Assembly: GCF_003345655.1 (NCBI RefSeq)
Contig: NZ_QQOH01000001.1
Span: 124,001-188,000 of the forward strand
Reading direction: 5' to 3'
From: Motiliproteus coralliicola
Lineage (GTDB): Bacteria > Pseudomonadota > Gammaproteobacteria > Pseudomonadales > Balneatricaceae
DNA length: 64,000 nucleotides
Numbering within the stretch: the stretch's first letter is position 1; the number at the start of each line of letters is the position of its first letter. Shown here piece by piece: positions 60,106-64,000 of the stretch. The notes beneath the pieces were generated by a model. The model searched no databases. It was not told the DNA's origin and worked only from the letters and a program-made list of their open reading frames with translations. The translations under genes were made by a program, and so were the position numbers.

Positions 60106-60513
60106 ATGACACTACCCTATATAGAAACTGCAAAATTTATTCTGGAAGTTGTTAAGGTAATGATTCCAGTATTAACAGGCCTTTTGGCAATTTCTGCCTC
60201 TGGAATAGGTAGGGCTTGGGTCCAAAAGAGGTCTATATCAACGATAGATCTAATTTGTGTTTCAATCGTAGCATTGCTCGGTATTTTTTCATTTGTATCA
60301 TGGGCCACTGCTCTTGCAGGAGCAATGATATATACAACTAATAAAGCATCAAATTTAGTGTTACTTGGTGAAATAACGGCGCTAGAAGCTTTAGATATTG
60401 CACGACTTGCAGTTCGGTGGGGGTATACATTTTTAGTTAGTACGGCATTTATCTCAGGTTTTTACTATCTCTTTCTTTTATCGCAACAAAAAATACCAGT
60501 CAGTGACAGCTAA
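60106..60513 (+). CDS. Small membrane protein of AT-rich island
   Basis: A 135-residue protein with three hydrophobic segments: MIPVLTGLLAISASGIG, LICVSIVALLGIFSFVSWATA and FLVSTAFISGFYYLFLL. I do not recognise the family. It has the island's AT-rich base composition. There is no good ribosome site before the ATG at 60106, so the exact start is uncertain. It could act as an immunity-like or anchoring partner of the upstream hydrolase, but nothing in the sequence proves it. Confidence 0.6.
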   Translation: MTLPYIETAKFILEVVKVMIPVLTGLLAISASGIGRAWVQKRSISTIDLICVSIVALLGIFSFVSWATALAGAMIYTTNKASNLVLLGEITALEALDIARLAVRWGYTFLVSTAFISGFYYLFLLSQQKIPVSDS

Positions 60514-60628
60514 AAAGTAGCTGTGTAGCATGTGTGCAAGCTGTGTACTATGTCCACTCTTTTGGTGCTTCAGTGCTCAATTAAGCCGGCGTTTCCATAG
60601 TCAAGGATTGTTTAATTAGGGAAAAACA

Positions 60629-60874
60629 ATGACCGAGTTTCGACTATCCAGGGAAGAAACCGACCGCATCGTCGACAAGATCAAAACCTATTTCAACGAT
60701 GAGCTTGACCAGGATATCGGCGGTTTTGAGGCCGAGTTTCTGATCGAATTCTTCGCCAAGGCGATCGGTGCACACTTTTATAACCAGGGGCTGGCCGATG
60801 CCAGAGCGCTGTTTGCCGAGAAGGCGGAAGAGGTGGGGTATCTGGTTGAGGAACTGGAAAAGCCGACGCTGTAG
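60629..60874 (+). CDS. DUF2164 family protein
   Basis: An 81-residue soluble protein. Its pattern IKTYFNDELDQDIGGFEAEFLIEFFAKAIGAHFYNQGLADA matches the DUF2164 family, which is widespread in gammaproteobacteria and of unknown function. Base composition returns to the genomic norm here, so the AT-rich island ends between 60513 and 60629. It is followed by the second GFA gene. Confidence 0.87.
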   Translation: MTEFRLSREETDRIVDKIKTYFNDELDQDIGGFEAEFLIEFFAKAIGAHFYNQGLADARALFAEKAEEVGYLVEELEKPTL

Positions 60875-60943
60875 GCAGCATGGTGCCCTACAACAGATGA
60901 CAAAGTGAACTAATGCCAAAGAGAACTAGGGAAGGGAAAGGCG

Positions 60944-61330
60944 ATGATTAACGGTAGTTGTTTGTGTAGAAAGGTCAGTTACAACATTACGGGGGCGGTG
61001 GGTGAGATTGTGCATTGCCACTGCCAGACCTGCCGTAAAGCCCATGGTTCGGCGTTTTCGAGTGTCGCGGCCGTAGCCGATAATGTCTTTAAACTGCATG
61101 GGGCAGAGCACCTGAAATCGTTCGAATCCTCACCCGGCAAGCAGCGTTACTTTTGCTCCCGCTGTGGTACCCAGGTGTACGCCAAGCGGGATAACACCGA
61201 GCATGTCATTCTTCGTTTGGGATCTCTGGACGATGATCCTCAGGCGCCCGAGCAGAAACATATCTGGGTTTCTGAAAAAGCCAGTTGGTACAAGATCAAC
61301 AGTGACCTGTCACAGCAGTTGGAGTTTTAA
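60944..61330 (+). CDS. GFA family protein, copy 2
   Basis: A 128-residue protein of the glutathione-dependent formaldehyde-activating fold. Cysteines are at 6 and 8 (CLC), in CHCQTC, and in a later CSRCG pair, the family's zinc sites. It differs from the copy at 36021. Most members have no proven activity; zinc-binding is likely. An AAGGGAAAGG tract precedes the ATG. Confidence 0.88.
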   Translation: MINGSCLCRKVSYNITGAVGEIVHCHCQTCRKAHGSAFSSVAAVADNVFKLHGAEHLKSFESSPGKQRYFCSRCGTQVYAKRDNTEHVILRLGSLDDDPQAPEQKHIWVSEKASWYKINSDLSQQLEF

Positions 61331-61439
61331 TCACTGTACGCTTAAGTTCAGGCGAGTCGCTATTTTGGGGCTTCAAGGCATTAGCCTGCGCTGTATTCCA
61401 TCGCTGTCTAATCAGGTTTTAGGCAGCTTGTCTGGTGAA

Positions 61440-62060
61440 TCAAGATTGAATGATCTGCCGAAAGGTCAGATTGATCCGCGGCTGGTTCAGTCGGGTGCGT
61501 TTGGGCAGGGCATGTTGCCAGTGGTGTTGGGTCGAACCGGCCATCAGCAGCAGGGAACCGTGCTCGAGCAGCAGCTCGTAGCGCTGGGTCGGGTCGTCAC
61601 GGCGGCGCAGCTGGAACGGGCGTGGCTGGCCCAGGCTCAGCGAGGCGATCACCGGATTGGGACCGAGTTCGGGTTCGTCGTCGGCGTGCCAGCCCATGCT
61701 GTCGACGCCGTTGCGGTAGAGATTGGCCAGCACGGCGTTGAAGCGCTGGCCGGTCTGCTGTTCGAGTTGTTGCTTCAACGCCAGTAGTGGATCGGGCCAG
61801 CCCTGGGCGTACAGACTCAGGCCGGAATAGCGGTAGTGCAACCCCGGGTCGCCATACCAGGCCTGCAGTCGGGGGATCGGGGTTTCACGACCGAACAGCC
61901 GGATACGATCCTGACGCCAGTCCAGCTGCTGTTGCAGCTGGGCGAGGTAATGGTCAGCCTCGACGGCGGACAGAAACTGGGCCTGGTAGTGCAGCTCTGC
62001 GTCGGCCAGCCCGGCGGCTGGCAGCGGCTGGGTCAGGATTCGGGAGCGGCTTGCAGCCAT
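61440..62060 (-). CDS. alkB: AlkB family alpha-ketoglutarate-dependent dioxygenase
   Basis: A 206-residue Fe(II)/2-oxoglutarate dioxygenase. Iron ligands are H125 and D127 (WHADD) and H183 (HHWQHALPK); 2-oxoglutarate is bound by R195 and R201 in the RINLTFR motif. It has the length of the ALKBH2-like bacterial group that demethylates damaged DNA bases. Its start overlaps the end of the PRPP-synthetase-like gene by 28 bp, so they are co-transcribed. It converges on the GFA gene. Confidence 0.92.
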   Translation of the reverse strand: MAASRSRILTQPLPAAGLADAELHYQAQFLSAVEADHYLAQLQQQLDWRQDRIRLFGRETPIPRLQAWYGDPGLHYRYSGLSLYAQGWPDPLLALKQQLEQQTGQRFNAVLANLYRNGVDSMGWHADDEPELGPNPVIASLSLGQPRPFQLRRRDDPTQRYELLLEHGSLLLMAGSTQHHWQHALPKRTRLNQPRINLTFRQIIQS

Positions 62061-62935
62061 GCGCGCAGCGGTTCGGCCAGGGCAGAGGCGATCTCGATCT
62101 GATTGGACGGGTGGGGGATGCAGTTGGTGGTGATCACCTCGGCCTGCTCACTCAACTCCCGGTAGGCGTCATCGGCAAAGATGCCGTGCACCCCGATACA
62201 TATCGGCTGTCCCAGGCCCTGCCCGGCCAGCTTGGACAGGGTGCTGAGCATGGTGCGACCGCTGGAGATGATGTCGTCCAGCAACACCGGTCGGTAGCCC
62301 TGCCAGCGCTCGACCTGGGGCAGGGAGACGTCGACATCACGGTCGCCGCGACGGGTCTTCTCCAGCACCACGAAGGGGGCGCCGGAGAGTCGGGAGACTT
62401 CGCTGACCCACTGCTCGCTCTCACTGTCCGGGCCGATCAGCAATACCGACTGATCCTGGCTCTTGAGCCATTCTGCGATCAGCGGTGCGGCGGCCACGAC
62501 CCGGGTGGGGATTTGGTAGACCTGATCCAAGCTGGTGATCCGATGCAGGTGTGGGTCGATGGTTATAAGAAAATCAAAATAGTTGGAGATCAGCTTGGCG
62601 AACGGAATCGCATTGACGCACTCCCCGGGTTGGAAGCGTTTGTCCTGGCGCATGTAGCACAGGTACGGGGTGATCAGGGCGATCCGTTTCACGCCGAGAT
62701 CACGTAGGGTCTCGGCCAGAAACAGCAGCGGCATGATCTTCGGATCGGGATCGAACAGGTTGCACAGGATCAGCGCGGTCTTGTCCTGGCAATCGCTGTC
62801 GACGCGCAGGTAGGTTTCCCGGTCCGGGAATTGGCGGCTGTTGAGTTGACCGAGTTCGATGTCGAGCTGCTCGGCCAGTTGGCGTGCTAACGCCGGGTCA
62901 CTGCCGAGATTGAAAAGGATGGCGTTTCGATTCAA
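62033..62935 (-). CDS. Ribose-phosphate pyrophosphokinase-like protein
   Basis: A 300-residue PRPP synthetase-type protein. It shows DPHLH, the flexible-loop area, and the PRPP-binding block VLLDDIISSGRTM. It is shorter than housekeeping Prs (about 315) and belongs to a group found next to thymidine phosphorylase, as here, 29 bp downstream of it. The frame begins with TTG (62935), and no ATG suits the N terminus. It may use the sugar phosphate from nucleoside breakdown rather than serve general nucleotide synthesis. Confidence 0.85.
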   Translation of the reverse strand: MNRNAILFNLGSDPALARQLAEQLDIELGQLNSRQFPDRETYLRVDSDCQDKTALILCNLFDPDPKIMPLLFLAETLRDLGVKRIALITPYLCYMRQDKRFQPGECVNAIPFAKLISNYFDFLITIDPHLHRITSLDQVYQIPTRVVAAAPLIAEWLKSQDQSVLLIGPDSESEQWVSEVSRLSGAPFVVLEKTRRGDRDVDVSLPQVERWQGYRPVLLDDIISSGRTMLSTLSKLAGQGLGQPICIGVHGIFADDAYRELSEQAEVITTNCIPHPSNQIEIASALAEPLRAWLQAAPES

Positions 62936-62964
62936 GGGCGGTCTCGTTGTTTGCTGGGTTGTCG

Positions 62965-64000
62965 CTATGGAATTGGATCGGGTTGGAGCTGAATCAGTTC
63001 CGGATGAGCATTAAGGAATTCGACCGCGTAATCAAGTTCTCCTGGGCTTTCAGCGTGCAGGGTCAGCAGGGTCTCTCCCGACTTGACGCTGTCGCCCAGG
63101 TGCTTGTAGATCACGATGCCGGCGGCTTTGTCGACCGGAGCGCCGGCCAGCTTGGCGGCCTGGGATAGCAGGCGGTTGTCAATCGCCGCAACCCTGCCGG
63201 CGCAGTCGGCCAGCAGGTTGTAGCGGTAGTTGGCCACCGGGGGTTGGCGCAAGCCGCCCTGAGCTTGGCAGATCGCCTGGAAGCACTGCCAGGCATGTCC
63301 CTGTTCAAGGGCTTGGCGGGCTTGCTGCTGTCCTTTTCCGGCGGCGGCCGCCTCGCTCATCTCCAACAGTTCGCCGGCCAGCAGGATGGCGCGCTCCTTC
63401 AAGTCCTGGGGCGCTTGCGGACTGTTCTCCAGCACGGCCAGGATATCCAGGGCTTCCAGCGCAGGGCCGATACCGCGACCGACCGGCTGGCTGCCGTCGC
63501 TGAACAGAACCCGAAGTTGCAGCCCCAGGGCTTGGGCGACGGTCCGTAGTTGCTCGGCCAGGCGCTTGGCCGATTGCTGATCCCGCACCTTGGCGGTGGG
63601 GCCGACCGGGATATCGATCAGCACATGGGTGGCACCGGCAGCGATCTTTTTCGACAGCACCGAGGCGATCAGCTGTCCTTCGCTGTCGATATCCAGTGCC
63701 CGCTCTACCCGGATCAGCAGGTCGTCGGCCGGACTGAGTTGGACCGAACCGCCCCAGGCCAGGCAGCCACCGTGCTGGCGGACCACCTCCTGCATCTGGC
63801 TCAGGCTCAGGCTGACTTCGGTCAGGGTCTCCATGGTATCGGCGGTACCGGCCGGAGAGGTGATCGCCCGGGAAGAGGTCTTGGGCATGGTCAGGCCGAG
63901 CGAGGCCAAAATCGAGACTACGATCGGGGTGGTGCGGTTGCCGGGCAGGCCGCCGACGCAATGTTTGTCGACGATGATATCGCGCTGCCAGTTCAGACGG
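62965..64000 (-). CDS. Thymidine phosphorylase family protein (5' end outside window)
   Basis: The C-terminal 345 or so residues of a nucleoside phosphorylase, open through the right edge. Diagnostic segments are DKHCVGGLPGNRTT, SSRAITSPAGTADTME and the later domain with IPVGPTAKV. The family includes thymidine phosphorylase and the archaeal AMP phosphorylase, and this branch is often beside a PRPP-synthetase-like gene, as here. It would split a nucleoside or nucleotide with phosphate to base and sugar phosphate. Which substrate is used cannot be told. Confidence 0.9.
   Translation of the reverse strand, partial: RLNWQRDIIVDKHCVGGLPGNRTTPIVVSILASLGLTMPKTSSRAITSPAGTADTMETLTEVSLSLSQMQEVVRQHGGCLAWGGSVQLSPADDLLIRVERALDIDSEGQLIASVLSKKIAAGATHVLIDIPVGPTAKVRDQQSAKRLAEQLRTVAQALGLQLRVLFSDGSQPVGRGIGPALEALDILAVLENSPQAPQDLKERAILLAGELLEMSEAAAAGKGQQQARQALEQGHAWQCFQAICQAQGGLRQPPVANYRYNLLADCAGRVAAIDNRLLSQAAKLAGAPVDKAAGIVIYKHLGDSVKSGETLLTLHAESPGELDYAVEFLNAHPELIQLQPDPIP

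Noticed and set aside
57588-60628. Integron cassettes or a mobile element in the AT-rich island
   Set aside because: No integrase or transposase, no convincing attC sites and no flanking direct repeats were seen.
61787-62707. A 306-codon plus-strand frame opposite the alkB and PRPP-synthetase-like genes
   Set aside because: Low-complexity Gly/Asp/Arg composition and antisense to two recognised genes.

Overview
The window looks like a chromosomal segment of a free-living, G+C-rich gammaproteobacterium, probably marine or aquatic and of the Oceanospirillales/Pseudomonadales type. The lineage call rests on Syd, exonuclease I (SbcB), YajG, YchJ, YaaA, GlpG, DUF5062 and the gammaproteobacterial style of its signalling proteins. 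It is an inference; there is no rRNA or other marker that fixes the genus. Coding density is high, both strands are used, and there is no CRISPR array, transposase or prophage.

Layout. 0-6.6 kb: the end of a glutathione S-transferase, then all three AmmeMemoRadiSam genes (radical SAM enzyme, Memo, AMMECR1) around a rubredoxin and an HD-GYP protein, plus an MFS pump. 6.6-11 kb: a PAS hybrid histidine kinase with an ErcA-type iron alcohol dehydrogenase, then YajG and Syd. 11.25-12.0 kb: a strong promoter followed by three tandem Val-Asp tRNA pairs. 12.2-16.9 kb: NAD kinase, a metallophosphatase, a rhomboid protease and an ABC exporter. 17-21.7 kb: a secreted phosphate-binding-like protein, a porin-like protein and a GGDEF-EAL protein. 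21.7-35.2 kb: mostly housekeeping (YchJ, SbcB, M16 protease, RCK-domain potassium channel-like protein, EamA exporter, YaaA, AlkA-like glycosylase, PhoD-like phosphatase).

36.4-48.4 kb is an alcohol-oxidation region. A four-gene minus-strand operon (binding protein, beta-propeller, ABC ATPase, ABC permease) faces a plus-strand operon (cupredoxin-like protein, cytochrome c, XoxJ/PedG-like binding protein). A PQQ alcohol dehydrogenase follows, with the Asp-Tyr-Asp signature of lanthanide-dependent enzymes. Between them sits an NspS/MbaA-like pair (PotD-like periplasmic protein plus GGDEF-EAL receptor), which suggests polyamine sensing through c-di-GMP. The ErcA/kinase pair at 6.6-9.6 kb belongs to the same physiology but lies about 27 kb away.

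49.2-57 kb holds stress and metal genes: an ECF sigma factor with an RskA-type anti-sigma, an EamA exporter, a SoxR regulator divergent from an MFS pump with a textbook 19-bp-spacer promoter, and a complete bufferin-type RiPP operon (bufA precursor, MNIO enzyme bufB, bufC, DoxX-like bufD) with an extra membrane gene one base downstream. 57.6-60.5 kb is a strikingly AT-rich island with a serine-hydrolase-like protein, a 47-residue secreted Cys/His peptide and a small membrane protein, preceded by decayed coding sequence. The window ends with DUF2164, a GFA protein, AlkB, a PRPP-synthetase-like protein and the C-terminal part of a thymidine phosphorylase.
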